From assembly GCA_964544355.1 (NCBI GenBank), contig CAZJAI010000001.1:224288-288287 (forward strand): 64,000 nucleotides of DNA. Direction: 5' to 3'. The notes beneath the pieces were generated by a model. The model saw only the letters and a program-made list of their open reading frames with translations, was not told where the DNA came from and did no database searches. Both the position numbers and the translations under genes were made by a program. Below are positions 43,148 to 51,956 of this stretch, one piece after another (position 1 is the first letter of the stretch; every line of letters begins with the position of its first letter). The stretch comes from Chaera sp964544355 (lineage in GTDB: Bacteria; Patescibacteriota; Saccharimonadia; Saccharimonadales; Saccharimonadaceae).

Positions 43148-43194
43148 CCGTCCGGTCTTTGAAAAGCCCGGCTGGTCTATAATGAAAAACAGCC

Positions 43195-44868
43195 ATGTTT
43201 AAGCGGCTGGCCGGATATTCCGAAACCGTTGGCCGGCGCCTGGTCCGGCTGGCGGCGCTGCTGACGTTTTTAAACGGCGCGCTTAGTCTGTTGACGGTGC
43301 TGAGGCACGGGCGCCCGCCTCTGGACAGCGACCTGCTGCCGTTCGGCCTGGCCGCCACCCCCCGGATTCTGGCCGGTCTGGCCGTCGGCCTGGGGCTGAT
43401 GTATTTCTCAGTGCAGCTGCTCAGGCGCAAGCGGACGGCCTGGCTGGTAGCGGTTGGTGGAATGGCGTTTTTGAGTGTATTGCATCTGTTTTTTAACCGC
43501 GACCTGGCCGCCGCGGCAATAAATCTGCTCAGCGCCCTGCTGTTGGCGCTGAGCGTGGAACAATTCAAAGTAAAAAGCGACACCGGCTCGATGCGCCAGT
43601 CGGCCCTGGCTTTTTTGGCCGTGTCGGCCGTAGTGGTGCTCTACGGCGCACTGGGATTTTTGTCACTCGGCAAAACCGGCTTTGACCGGCCGGTAGGCGC
43701 GGCGGAAGCTGTACGGGCCGCCGCCGCCGAGTACATTAATGCCGGCAGCGGCTTGAGACCGAATGGGCGACTGGGCGGCGCGCTGATAGACTCGCTTAAC
43801 CTGATGGGCGTTATCAGCGCCGGTCTGGCCTTTTATTCCCTTTTCAAGCCGTTGCGCTTCAAGCTGGTCGACTCGCCGGCGGACAGAGGGTGGGCCGAGC
43901 GGATTCTTAAACACTCAAGCGATTGGGCCGATGATTACTTTTGCCTGTGGCCTAAGGACAAGCGTTATTTTTTTAACCCGGACCGTACGGCTTTCGTGGC
44001 TTACCGGGTGGTTGATTCGGTGGCGCTGGCGCTGCACCGGCCGTACGGCCCGCCCCGGGCGGCCGAAGAACTGTTCGGCCGGTTCACAAAGTCCTGCCGT
44101 CAGAACGGCTGGGAGCCGGCCTTCGTCTATTGTGACGCCCGGCTGGAGCGCGCGGCGCAAAAATACGGCCTGAAGCTTCAGAAAATCGGCCAGGCGGCTT
44201 TAGTGGATATAGAGGAGTTTTGCGCCCGGACCGCCGGCAACAAACATTTTCGCCACGTGTCCAACCGGTTTAAGCGGTTAGGCTATCGATTCGAGATAAT
44301 TGAGCCGGCGGCGCTTCACAATCATCTGTTGCGCCAGCTGAAAACCGTGTCAGATGCCTGGCTCGGACAGGGCAAGACCGAAAAGGGTTTTGCTACCGGT
44401 TATTTCGACAAAACCTACCTGCGCCGCTGCCGGGTGGCCGTGGCGCGCGCGCCGGACGGGAGGATAGAGGCTTTCGCCAATCTGGTGCCGCTTTTTCAGA
44501 CTCGCGAAGCCAGTGTCGATCTTATCCGCTACCTACCCGGCGCCCCGGGCAACACGGTTGACTTTCTGCTGCTGAAGCTGATTGCCAGGCTGAATCTGGA
44601 AGGGTACGACAGCTTTGACCTGGGCCTGGCCCCCCTGTCGGGGCTGGAAGCGGCCGAGGGCGGCCGTCCCAGCGTGGAAACCAGAGCTCTGAAAATTTTG
44701 CGCTTACGGGGAGGTTTTTTGTACGGATTCGAGGGCGTCGAGAGGTTTAAAACGAAGTTCGACCCTCTTTGGCAGGATCGTTTCGTAGCCTATGGCGCCA
44801 ATCCTTACACTGCCGCCAGGGTAGCCTTAGCCCTTAACAAGGCCATGTCGGTAAAGGCGGAATCTTAA
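43195..44868 (+). CDS. MprF-like aminoacyl-phospholipid synthase (DUF2156)
   Basis: 557 residues: about six hydrophobic segments in the first 220 residues, then a soluble domain (about 225-545) with DDYFCLWPKDKRYFFNPDRTAFVAYRVV, NKHFRHVSNRFKRLGYRFEI, ATGYFDKTYLRRCRVAVARAPDGRIEAFANLVP and SFDLGLAPLSG, the pattern of LPG-synthase-C domains that transfer an amino acid from tRNA to phosphatidylglycerol. The flippase part is shorter than in full MprF. It would make the membrane less anionic and lower binding of cationic peptides. TATAAT (43178-43183) lies 11 nt before the ATG. Confidence 0.85.
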   Translation: MFKRLAGYSETVGRRLVRLAALLTFLNGALSLLTVLRHGRPPLDSDLLPFGLAATPRILAGLAVGLGLMYFSVQLLRRKRTAWLVAVGGMAFLSVLHLFFNRDLAAAAINLLSALLLALSVEQFKVKSDTGSMRQSALAFLAVSAVVVLYGALGFLSLGKTGFDRPVGAAEAVRAAAAEYINAGSGLRPNGRLGGALIDSLNLMGVISAGLAFYSLFKPLRFKLVDSPADRGWAERILKHSSDWADDYFCLWPKDKRYFFNPDRTAFVAYRVVDSVALALHRPYGPPRAAEELFGRFTKSCRQNGWEPAFVYCDARLERAAQKYGLKLQKIGQAALVDIEEFCARTAGNKHFRHVSNRFKRLGYRFEIIEPAALHNHLLRQLKTVSDAWLGQGKTEKGFATGYFDKTYLRRCRVAVARAPDGRIEAFANLVPLFQTREASVDLIRYLPGAPGNTVDFLLLKLIARLNLEGYDSFDLGLAPLSGLEAAEGGRPSVETRALKILRLRGGFLYGFEGVERFKTKFDPLWQDRFVAYGANPYTAARVALALNKAMSVKAES

Positions 44869-44906
44869 GCGACGCGTCGGTATCGTGCGGTATAGTATAA
44901 AATGCC

Positions 44907-45584
44907 ATGCAGATTCTGATAGTCGAGGACGAGCGGCGGCTGGCCGACGTTTTAAAGAGAGCCTTACACGAAGCCGGCTATAACGCCGATGTCAGCTACG
45001 ACGCGCCTTCGGCGATTGACAAGCTGGATATTCAGCCTTACGACCTGGTAGTACTGGACTGGCTGCTACCTGGGCACGCCGAGGGCGGCCTGGCAGTATG
45101 CCGGCACCTAAGATCTTCCGGCATCGGCACTCCGGTACTAATGTTAACGGCGCTTGATTCCACCGATCACCGGGTAACCGGACTGGACAGCGGGGCGGAC
45201 GATTATCTGGTTAAGCCTTTCGACATAAACGAACTGCTGGCCCGGATCAGAGCGCTGCTAAGACGCGGCAACAAAGCCGATCCGGTAGTGTTGCGATGTG
45301 GCGGCCTGGCGCTCGATCCCGCCAGTAAAAAAGTAAATCTCCGGGGCAAAACGATTAAACTGACCGCCCGCGAATACGCCCTGCTGGAGTATTTCATGCG
45401 CAACCAGGGCCGGGTGCTCAGCCAGACCGAGCTGCTGGAGCATGTCTGGGATTACAACTACGACGGCCTGTCCAACGTGGTGGAAACTTATGTCCGCTAT
45501 CTGCGTAGAAAAATTTCTCCGAACAAGCCTGGCGCATTCATCCAAACCATGCGCGGGCTGGGCTACGTTATGAAGGAGGCTTAA
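44907..45584 (+). CDS. OmpR/PhoB-family response regulator
   Basis: 225 residues. Receiver domain with acidic pocket VEDER, phospho-acceptor D51 in VVLDWLLPG, Thr in LMLTALDS and Lys in LVKPFD; winged-helix DNA-binding domain with LTAREYALLEYFMRNQGRVLSQTELLEHVWDYNYDGLSNVVETYVRYLRRKI. TATAGT (44891-44896) is 10 nt before the ATG. Cognate kinase follows 10 nt later. Confidence 0.96.
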   Translation: MQILIVEDERRLADVLKRALHEAGYNADVSYDAPSAIDKLDIQPYDLVVLDWLLPGHAEGGLAVCRHLRSSGIGTPVLMLTALDSTDHRVTGLDSGADDYLVKPFDINELLARIRALLRRGNKADPVVLRCGGLALDPASKKVNLRGKTIKLTAREYALLEYFMRNQGRVLSQTELLEHVWDYNYDGLSNVVETYVRYLRRKISPNKPGAFIQTMRGLGYVMKEA

Positions 45585-45594
45585 GCGTCAAAAG

Positions 45595-46593
45595 ATGTTT
45601 GATAAAGCCGTTCGCGATCTGACCTTAAAGTATACTCTGCTTTTTTTTGGAGTGATCTGGTTAATCAGTGCCGGGGTGTACGGGTATATGAGGATCAGCT
45701 TTGGCGGCGATTATTCGCAATCGGGCAGGGTGGTTCGCGAGCTGGCCAAACAGGAAGGCAATATCGAGCAGGTCCGGGCCACAGTATCGGCGGCTGACGC
45801 CGCGTTCGAGCGCCTGGCGGTCGGCCTGGCCGGTATCAACCTGCTGCTGCTGGTAGCCGTTCCGCCCATCAGTCATTATCTTGCCAGGCAAACTCTGGGG
45901 CCGATCAGGCGCAGTTATCAGACGCAGCAGCAGTTCGCCGCGAACGCATCGCACGAACTACGCACCCCGCTGTCGGTGATAGCCGCCGAGATCGACCTGG
46001 CTTTACGCAAAGACCGGTCAGCTAAAACCTATCAGAAAGTGTTGGGAACTTTGCGTTACGAGGCCGGCCGGCTGAGCGAGCTGATCGCTAATCTGCTACT
46101 GCTGGCTCGTGGCGACCAGGCTCAGCTGCGCGACCGTTTCGGCCGTCTGGATCCGTCCGTACCGCTGTCAGCCGCCCTTAAAAAACTGAAACCGGCGGCC
46201 AGAAGGCGGCGCGTTAAGCTGACCCTGATCCAGCCATCCGCCGCCCTGTTCGTGCAAGGGGACCCGCTACTGCTGGAGAGACTGCTTTTTAACCTGATCG
46301 ATAACGCCGTTAAATTTTCTGCTTCCGGGGGCGAAGTAAAAATCAGCTGGCGGAGGCGGGGTGGTAGACGGTTGATTATTGACGTGGCCGACACCGGCCC
46401 GGGCATGGATCAAGCCACCAAATCCAGCGCCACCGCTCAGTTCTGGAGGGGAGACGCCTCGCGGACGTCGGGCGGGCACGGGCTTGGCCTGGCCATTGCC
46501 GATAACATAGTGAAACTTCACGGCGGACGACTAAGTTTTCATGACAATCATCCAAGCGGTCTGATAGTCAGGATCAATCTGCCGTTGGCTTGA
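45595..46593 (+). CDS. Sensor histidine kinase
   Basis: 332 residues: two transmembrane helices (about 12-30 and 78-94) around a short extracytoplasmic loop of about 45 residues, no HAMP domain of normal length, HisKA with phospho-acceptor H120 in ANASHELRTPLS, and HATPase with N-box LLFNLIDNAVKFSASGG, G1 DTGPGMD and G2 GGHGLGLAIADNIVKLHGG. The short sensor loop is like that of intramembrane-sensing or BceS-like kinases. Forms a two-component pair with the preceding regulator. Confidence 0.95.
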   Translation: MFDKAVRDLTLKYTLLFFGVIWLISAGVYGYMRISFGGDYSQSGRVVRELAKQEGNIEQVRATVSAADAAFERLAVGLAGINLLLLVAVPPISHYLARQTLGPIRRSYQTQQQFAANASHELRTPLSVIAAEIDLALRKDRSAKTYQKVLGTLRYEAGRLSELIANLLLLARGDQAQLRDRFGRLDPSVPLSAALKKLKPAARRRRVKLTLIQPSAALFVQGDPLLLERLLFNLIDNAVKFSASGGEVKISWRRRGGRRLIIDVADTGPGMDQATKSSATAQFWRGDASRTSGGHGLGLAIADNIVKLHGGRLSFHDNHPSGLIVRINLPLA

Positions 46594-46753
46594 AAAACAT
46601 TATTTCTCAGCTTATTTTAAGCATGTTTCTATTAAGCTGGTTCAATGGAAGGCGGCTGAAGCTCCCCGGCGGCTATCCGGATCGTTTGGGGCAGCCGATA
46701 AGCGCCTTTCCGGTAACAACTAAAAAGGAGGGCTAAGGAAAGGAAAAAACAGT

Positions 46754-47038
46754 ATGAGTATTAGCAAAAAGGCGTTACTTGGCGCCATGCTTTTAGGGGT
46801 GGCAGTGACATCCCTGGCACTGGTGGCCGGACGGGCTAACGCCGCTCCGGCTACCGGCCAGCCGGCGGTTCAATCCGCCGCTCAGGGTCTCGACAGCCAG
46901 GCGGAGAAAGCGGAAGTCGTCGCGGAAACGCCGGAGGCTACGACTGGCGCGGACAAGAATAACGTTCAGAGCGGTAACGGAGTCCAGCAAACCGGCCAGC
47001 ACAGCGACTCAGTCCCTGACACTGTGAACAACCGCTAG
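46754..47038 (+). CDS. Small secreted hydrophilic protein
   Basis: 94 residues. A clear signal peptide (KKALLGAMLLGVAVTSLALVAG then RANA-AP, cleavage likely after ANA) is followed by a Gln/Glu/Ala/Asn-rich, probably disordered 65-residue tail without cysteines. A purine-rich AAAAAGGAGGG lies about 25 nt before and AAGGAAAGG closer to the ATG. It directly follows the two-component system and might be a target or ligand, which is speculative. Confidence 0.7.
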   Translation: MSISKKALLGAMLLGVAVTSLALVAGRANAAPATGQPAVQSAAQGLDSQAEKAEVVAETPEATTGADKNNVQSGNGVQQTGQHSDSVPDTVNNR

Positions 47039-47194
47039 CACTTCCCCCTAACACGCCGACGGTGCGCTCTATGGTTGCCAAATTTATGGACGGGCGCGCC
47101 TGAAGCTTTTTTAATGGCAAGAACAGCTGCGGCGGAGTTTTTTTAAATCTTTACCTTAATAAGTTAAAATATTAATCGTAACCTTTTATAAAAA

Positions 47195-47686
47195 ATGCTT
47201 AATCAGCTGATATCATTTATGGCCCAATACCTGTTTTTGGCGGCGCCGGCAGCCGTCGTTTGGCTTTGGCTGGGCCTGTCCCGGCATGACAAACGCCGGT
47301 TCTTATTGATCGGGGCAGTCGCCGGGGCGCTGACGCTGATGTTGGCTAAGATCGGCGCGGCTTTGTATTTTGATCCCCGCCCGTTCGTTTTTAATCAGCC
47401 GCCGCTGTTCTATCACGCCGCGGACAATGGCTTTCCGTCGGATCACGCCCTGCTGACGTTTCTGATAGCCTGGCTAGCGGCTTTATTCAACAAGAGAGCC
47501 GGGTTGGCCTTGGCCCTGCTGGCTGTCGCCGTGGGTGCCGCCAGAGTAGCCGCCGGAGTTCACTATGGCGTGGATATCGTGGGCGGCGCGCTAATCGCCG
47601 GGTTGTCGGTGGCGGCTGCGGTCTGGCTGACGCCTGGCCTGATAATTTTCATTAAACCGTTTGTCCGCCGCTTAAAAATCGGCTAA
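47195..47686 (+). CDS. PAP2-type phosphatase (BcrC-like)
   Basis: 163 residues, five to six transmembrane helices. The three phosphatase motifs are KIGAALYFDPRPF (K-x7-RP), GFPSDHALL (PSGH with Asp) and ARVAAGVHYGVDIVGG (R-x5-H-x3-D). Such enzymes dephosphorylate undecaprenyl diphosphate or lipid phosphates at the outer membrane face, recycling the wall carrier and giving bacitracin tolerance. DUF2127 gene follows 14 nt later. Confidence 0.9.
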   Translation: MLNQLISFMAQYLFLAAPAAVVWLWLGLSRHDKRRFLLIGAVAGALTLMLAKIGAALYFDPRPFVFNQPPLFYHAADNGFPSDHALLTFLIAWLAALFNKRAGLALALLAVAVGAARVAAGVHYGVDIVGGALIAGLSVAAAVWLTPGLIIFIKPFVRRLKIG

Positions 47687-47700
47687 AAGGTGTCCGGGCC

Positions 47701-48225
47701 ATGAGCAAAATAATCAGCCGTCGCCAGTTGCTGCACCGGGGCTTTTTGATAAGCATTACCCTGAAGGGTTTAAACGGATTGGCGGAGGTGGCTGCCGGTA
47801 TCGCCCTGCTGTTTGTAAGCCCTCAGCAGCTGCAGCGGTTGATCGAGCTGTTGACCCGCCACGAACTTAGCCAGGATCCCAACGACTGGCTGGCTGGACA
47901 GCTGATGCGCGGCGGCGAACACATCACGGCTGGCGGTATCGGTTTCGCCTCTTTTTACCTGCTGGCTCACGGCGTGCCCAAACTGGCGGCGGTGGCAGCT
48001 TTGCTGAAGGGGCGCCTGTGGGCCTATCCGTTTTCATTGGCCGTTTTGGGAGGGTTTATTGTTTACCAGGTGTACTACCTGGCGACCAAACCCGGTGTCG
48101 GCATGGCGCTGCTGACCCTGTTCGACCTGGTGGTGTTGGCGCTGATCTGGCTGGAATACCAGGCCAAGAAGCGGGATAAAACTCCGGCCGCTGCCAGCTC
48201 ATCTGGCGCGGCCCATCAAAACTAA
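47701..48225 (+). CDS. DUF2127 membrane protein
   Basis: 174 residues with four hydrophobic segments. LHRGFLISITLKGLNGLAEVAAGIALLFV at the start and AVAALLKGRLWAYPFSLAVLGGFIVYQVYYLATKPGVGMALLTLFDLVVLALIWLEY at the end match the DUF2127 family of small integral membrane proteins, function unknown. Probably co-transcribed with the PAP2 gene; its 3' end overlaps the convergent flavin dehydrogenase gene by 4 nt. Confidence 0.85.
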   Translation: MSKIISRRQLLHRGFLISITLKGLNGLAEVAAGIALLFVSPQQLQRLIELLTRHELSQDPNDWLAGQLMRGGEHITAGGIGFASFYLLAHGVPKLAAVAALLKGRLWAYPFSLAVLGGFIVYQVYYLATKPGVGMALLTLFDLVVLALIWLEYQAKKRDKTPAAASSSGAAHQN

Positions 48226-49895
48226 AACGACCGGCGGATATGGCGCAGGCTGAACTGCCAGCTGGCGTCAGTTTTTTTGTGCGGATTGAAAATGTTCTGC
48301 GGGTCGTAGAGCCGCTTGATTTTTCTAAACAGGTTAACCGTGGCTTCGCCGTACATTTGTGACAGCCAGGGGCCGCGCACCATCCCGTCGTTGTGTTCGC
48401 CCGACAGCGAGCCACCGTAGCTCAGCACCAGCCGGTTAACTTCTTTCATGGCCGGTTCCAGCTTAGCTCTTTCAGCCGGGTCTTCGATTTTCATCAACGG
48501 GATGATATGAAAATTGCCGTCGCCCATATGGCCGGCTACCGTGGCCAGCAGTCGATATTTTTTAATGACTTGCCTCAGCTGCGGTAAAAACTCGCTCAAA
48601 TGCGCCGGCGGCACCACCAGGTCGTCAATGAACGGCGCGGTGTGCTTGTCTTTGACTTTTTGTCTGAGCAGGTTAAAGCTCTGCCGGCGCATAATCCAGA
48701 ATTTTTGTGATTTGAACTCGGTCTCGTCTTCTTCCATAGCCATGTCGTACGGTTCCAACCGGCGGCGCATCGCCTCGATTTTTTGGGCCACCTGTTCTGA
48801 GCTGTCGCCGTCGAATTCGATCAGCAGAATCAGCTTGGGCATGCCCTTGAGCAGCATCAGTCCGTCCGGAATCAGCTGCACGGCCAGTTGCAGCCAGCGT
48901 TTGACGCCTAGGGTTTTAATGAAAGCCGGAAAAAACTTAAAGCTCAGCCACAAAGTGTTGTCGTCGAACGATTCGAAAGCGGCCGGGTGGTGCTCCAGCA
49001 CCACGTTTATGATTTCGCCCAGGCTTGCCTGATCTTTTAAAAAACATACTAGCAGGCCCGAGTGCTTCGGTTTGGGTGTCAGTTTGTAGGTTATCTCGGT
49101 GATCAGCCCTAGAGTTCCCTGGGCGCCGACGAACAGTTTAGTCAGGTCGAAAATTCCGGTTTCGCGGTTCCAGACATCCCAAAGATGATATCCGGTGGAA
49201 TCCTTGCTGACCCGCGGCTTTGCTGCCTGAACGGCCTGGTAATTGTCTTCCAGTAACTGGTAGGTGCGTCTGTACAGCTCTCCCTCAAAATCGTCCTGAG
49301 CCATCTTGGCTTCAAGCTGAGACCGGTTGAGCGGCTTAATCAGATATTGATTGCCGTCGCTTAGCACTACTTTGAGCGACTGGACGAAGTTGGCCGTTTT
49401 GCCCCATTGCAGGGATTTCTCGCCGCCGGCGTTGTTGCTGGCCATGCCGCCGACAGTGCACAGATCGCGACTGGCCGGATAAGTCGGCAGTAAAGATCCC
49501 AGCTTAAGAGTTTCTTTTTCAAAATCACGGTAATAGACGCCGGGCTGAACGGTAGCCGATCCGGCCGATACCGAGATTATCCGGTTGAGGTACCTGGTGA
49601 AGTCGACTATCAGGTCTTGCCCGATAGCGCCGCCAGACATGTCGGTGCCGGCTCCGCGCGGCGTGATGTTGGCCTGGTGGCCGGCGGCTTTACGCTTCGC
49701 CGTCAGCTTGACAAGGGCGCGAACGTCGTCGGCGTTTTTGGGGAACGCCACGGCCCGGGGCGTCAACTCGAACAGGCTGGCGTCGTGGCTGTAGCTTTTG
49801 AGCGACGCCGGAGAGTTCACTACCTCACCGTCCAGGGCGGCGGCCAGCTCGTCCAGAAAGCTAAGTTCAGTTTTGGAGGATGTTTGTTTGTTCAC
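48222..49895 (-). CDS. FAD-linked oxidase (GlcD / D-lactate dehydrogenase-like)
   Basis: 557 residues from a GTG start at 49895. An FAD-binding PCMH domain with VALVKLTAKRK-type region, TPRGAGTDMSGGAIGQDLIVDFTRYLNRI and CTVGGMASNNAGGEKSLQWGKTANFVQSL, then a C-terminal oxidase domain with VAGHMGDGNFHIIPL and YGGSLSGEHNDGMVRGPWL. The family oxidises D-lactate, glycolate or similar 2-hydroxy acids and often feeds quinones. TATCAT (minus, 49908-49913) is 12 nt before the GTG. No Fe-S domain. The exact substrate is not determined. Confidence 0.9.
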   Translation of the reverse strand: MNKQTSSKTELSFLDELAAALDGEVVNSPASLKSYSHDASLFELTPRAVAFPKNADDVRALVKLTAKRKAAGHQANITPRGAGTDMSGGAIGQDLIVDFTRYLNRIISVSAGSATVQPGVYYRDFEKETLKLGSLLPTYPASRDLCTVGGMASNNAGGEKSLQWGKTANFVQSLKVVLSDGNQYLIKPLNRSQLEAKMAQDDFEGELYRRTYQLLEDNYQAVQAAKPRVSKDSTGYHLWDVWNRETGIFDLTKLFVGAQGTLGLITEITYKLTPKPKHSGLLVCFLKDQASLGEIINVVLEHHPAAFESFDDNTLWLSFKFFPAFIKTLGVKRWLQLAVQLIPDGLMLLKGMPKLILLIEFDGDSSEQVAQKIEAMRRRLEPYDMAMEEDETEFKSQKFWIMRRQSFNLLRQKVKDKHTAPFIDDLVVPPAHLSEFLPQLRQVIKKYRLLATVAGHMGDGNFHIIPLMKIEDPAERAKLEPAMKEVNRLVLSYGGSLSGEHNDGMVRGPWLSQMYGEATVNLFRKIKRLYDPQNIFNPHKKTDASWQFSLRHIRRSF

Positions 49896-49966
49896 TTTAC
49901 CGTAGTTATGATACGTCCTTGACGGCTGTAAGCACAAGGCTTTTAAGGATCGAAACCGGCCGGCCG

Positions 49967-50635
49967 CTAAATGGTTGTATATCCCGGAAAATAGTCTCTT
50001 ATCATTTGATCCGGTTGTAGCGAGTGTTGTCGTATCAGCTTTTCGCCGACTTCCTCTACTACAGGCTCGGGGCCGGACAGGTAGATCAGGCTTTCGGCCA
50101 GTCTCGGCAGATGCTGGCTAATGAGTCTGGGGCTGACCCGCTGTTCTGTCAGGTAGGCTACGTTAAATTCGGGATGCTCCAGCTGCCAGTGGTCTATTTC
50201 GGCCTGGAAGGGAATTTCGGCGTCGCGGTTGAAATAAAGCAGCGTTACGGCCATTGACAAACCGTCGCGGTAACGCTGTTTTAAGATGGCGTGAAACGGA
50301 GTTATGCCAATACCGGCGGCTATCATGGCCCGGGGGCGGTCGGTTTCCCGCCAGGTAAAATCGCCGTCCGGCCCGTAAGCCGTCGCCGAGTCTTCGGGGC
50401 GCAACTGGTTTAGCTGGTTCTTGAACTCGCTGCCGGTTAGGCGCGTGGTAATCTGGATCTGTTTTTCGTACGGCGCCGAGGCCACGGTGAAATAGCGCTC
50501 GTCAATCCACTCGCCTTTCTTTAATTCCAAACGAATATACTGACCGGCTTGCCAGGTGGTACCTCGGGGAGCGCTAAACACGAACGAAACCACGTCGCCG
50601 GCTTCGGTAAACTTGTTCTTAAAAGTTAATTTCAT
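49967..50635 (-). CDS. Ferredoxin-NADP reductase-like FAD/NAD-binding protein
   Basis: 222 residues. FAD domain with AGQYIRLELKKGEWIDERYFTVASAPYE (R-x-F-T-x-x-S FAD motif) and ITTRLTGSEFKNQL; nucleotide domain with MIAAGIGITPFHAIL and LIYLSGPEPVVEEVGEKL. No ferredoxin domain is fused, so it needs a separate electron partner. Shine-Dalgarno AAGGAAG before the ATG. Same strand as the FAD-linked oxidase downstream of it, 71 nt apart, so the two may be co-expressed. Confidence 0.9.
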   Translation of the reverse strand: MKLTFKNKFTEAGDVVSFVFSAPRGTTWQAGQYIRLELKKGEWIDERYFTVASAPYEKQIQITTRLTGSEFKNQLNQLRPEDSATAYGPDGDFTWRETDRPRAMIAAGIGITPFHAILKQRYRDGLSMAVTLLYFNRDAEIPFQAEIDHWQLEHPEFNVAYLTEQRVSPRLISQHLPRLAESLIYLSGPEPVVEEVGEKLIRQHSLQPDQMIRDYFPGYTTI

Positions 50636-50804
50636 TTAGTCTTCCTTGTTTTTGCCGTCAGGCTGTTAGATGATGCTTTAAGATATCGAAGGTGCTTTTC
50701 CTGCCATTTATTATAAAGGAAAAGACGCCGGAATTGTCAGCGACTTGCTAAAGGTTGACAAGCTGTTACAATACCAGCAAATACAAGCGTTTAAAACAAC
50801 GATC

Positions 50805-51956
50805 ATGACTATGAAGATGAAGATAGACATTGACATCAGGACCTTTGTTAATTTTTTCGCCGTTTTCGCGGGGTTCGTTCTGGCGGCGCTGCTGATTAAA
50901 AAATTGGCTCCGGCGCTTGGCATATTGTTCGTGTCGTTCTTTTTGGCTCTGGCTTTAAATCCTCCGGTGACCCGCCTGGCGCGTCTGCTGCCCCGCAACA
51001 GCAGAGTGATAGCTACCGCCCTGTCGTATATCGTGGTACTGGTCCTTTTGGGCGGTTTGCTGGTGCTGGCGGTTCCGCCGGCAGTCAAGCAGTCGGTTAA
51101 TTTTGCCCAGCAGGTACCCGGTTACATAGATCAGCTGCAGCGGCAGCAAGGGCCGGTTAGGAGCTTTTTCGCCAGATATGGTTTACAAACGCAGCTTGAC
51201 GCGGCGGTGGAGAATGCTAAAAACCAATCCGCCGCCGTGGCGAAAAATATCGGCAGCGGTTTCGTGGGCGGTGTCAGCCTGGCGCTCAACGGGCTGGTAA
51301 CTATCATCACCGTGCTGGTGCTGACATTCTTGATGCTGATAGAAGGGCCGCGCTGGATGGATCGGTTCTGGGCGCTGTACCAAAATCCGGTAAAACGCGA
51401 AAGGCACCGCCACATCGTCAAGCGGATGTATCGTACGGTCAGCGCCTATGTCAACGGCCAGGTCATGGTGGCCAGCATCGCCGCTTCCGGTACGGCCATT
51501 ACCCTGCTGGTGCTTAGCAGTTTTTTACCGGTTCCCGTTGGTATCATTATCCCGCTAGCCGGTATCGTCTGGCTGACCTCCATGGTGCCGATGATAGGCG
51601 CCACCATCGGAGCCACTTTGGTAACGCTGGTTCTTCTGTTTAATTCGCCCGCCGCCGCTTTGGTGTTTCTGGTCTATTTCATCGTTTATCAGCAGATAGA
51701 AAACAACTTGATCCAGCCGGTGGTGCAGTCCAGAACGGTCGAGCTATCGGCCCTAGGGGTGTTAACGGCGGTGCTTCTGGGGATCAATCTGGCCGGTATC
51801 CTGGGCGGTCTGGTGGCCATTCCGACCGCCGCCTGTCTGCGTATATTGATAAACGATTATCTGGAACACCGTCAGCAACCGGCGGATGAGGCAAAGAGCG
51901 CTCTTGGCCGAGTGAAAGACGCTCTGAAATCGGTAGCCGGGCGGTCAGGCTCTTAA
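50805..51956 (+). CDS. AI-2E family transporter (PerM/YdiK-like)
   Basis: Membrane protein of 383 residues from the ATG at 50805; an in-frame TTG 60 nt upstream is less likely. About seven to eight helices; the conserved later part LVYFIVYQQIENNLIQPVVQSRTVELSALGVLTAVLLGINLAGILGGLVAIPTAACLRI is the family signature. Members are proposed exporters or Na+/H+-coupled carriers; substrate unknown. Convergent with cysS (4-nt overlap). Confidence 0.88.
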   Translation: MTMKMKIDIDIRTFVNFFAVFAGFVLAALLIKKLAPALGILFVSFFLALALNPPVTRLARLLPRNSRVIATALSYIVVLVLLGGLLVLAVPPAVKQSVNFAQQVPGYIDQLQRQQGPVRSFFARYGLQTQLDAAVENAKNQSAAVAKNIGSGFVGGVSLALNGLVTIITVLVLTFLMLIEGPRWMDRFWALYQNPVKRERHRHIVKRMYRTVSAYVNGQVMVASIAASGTAITLLVLSSFLPVPVGIIIPLAGIVWLTSMVPMIGATIGATLVTLVLLFNSPAAALVFLVYFIVYQQIENNLIQPVVQSRTVELSALGVLTAVLLGINLAGILGGLVAIPTAACLRILINDYLEHRQQPADEAKSALGRVKDALKSVAGRSGS

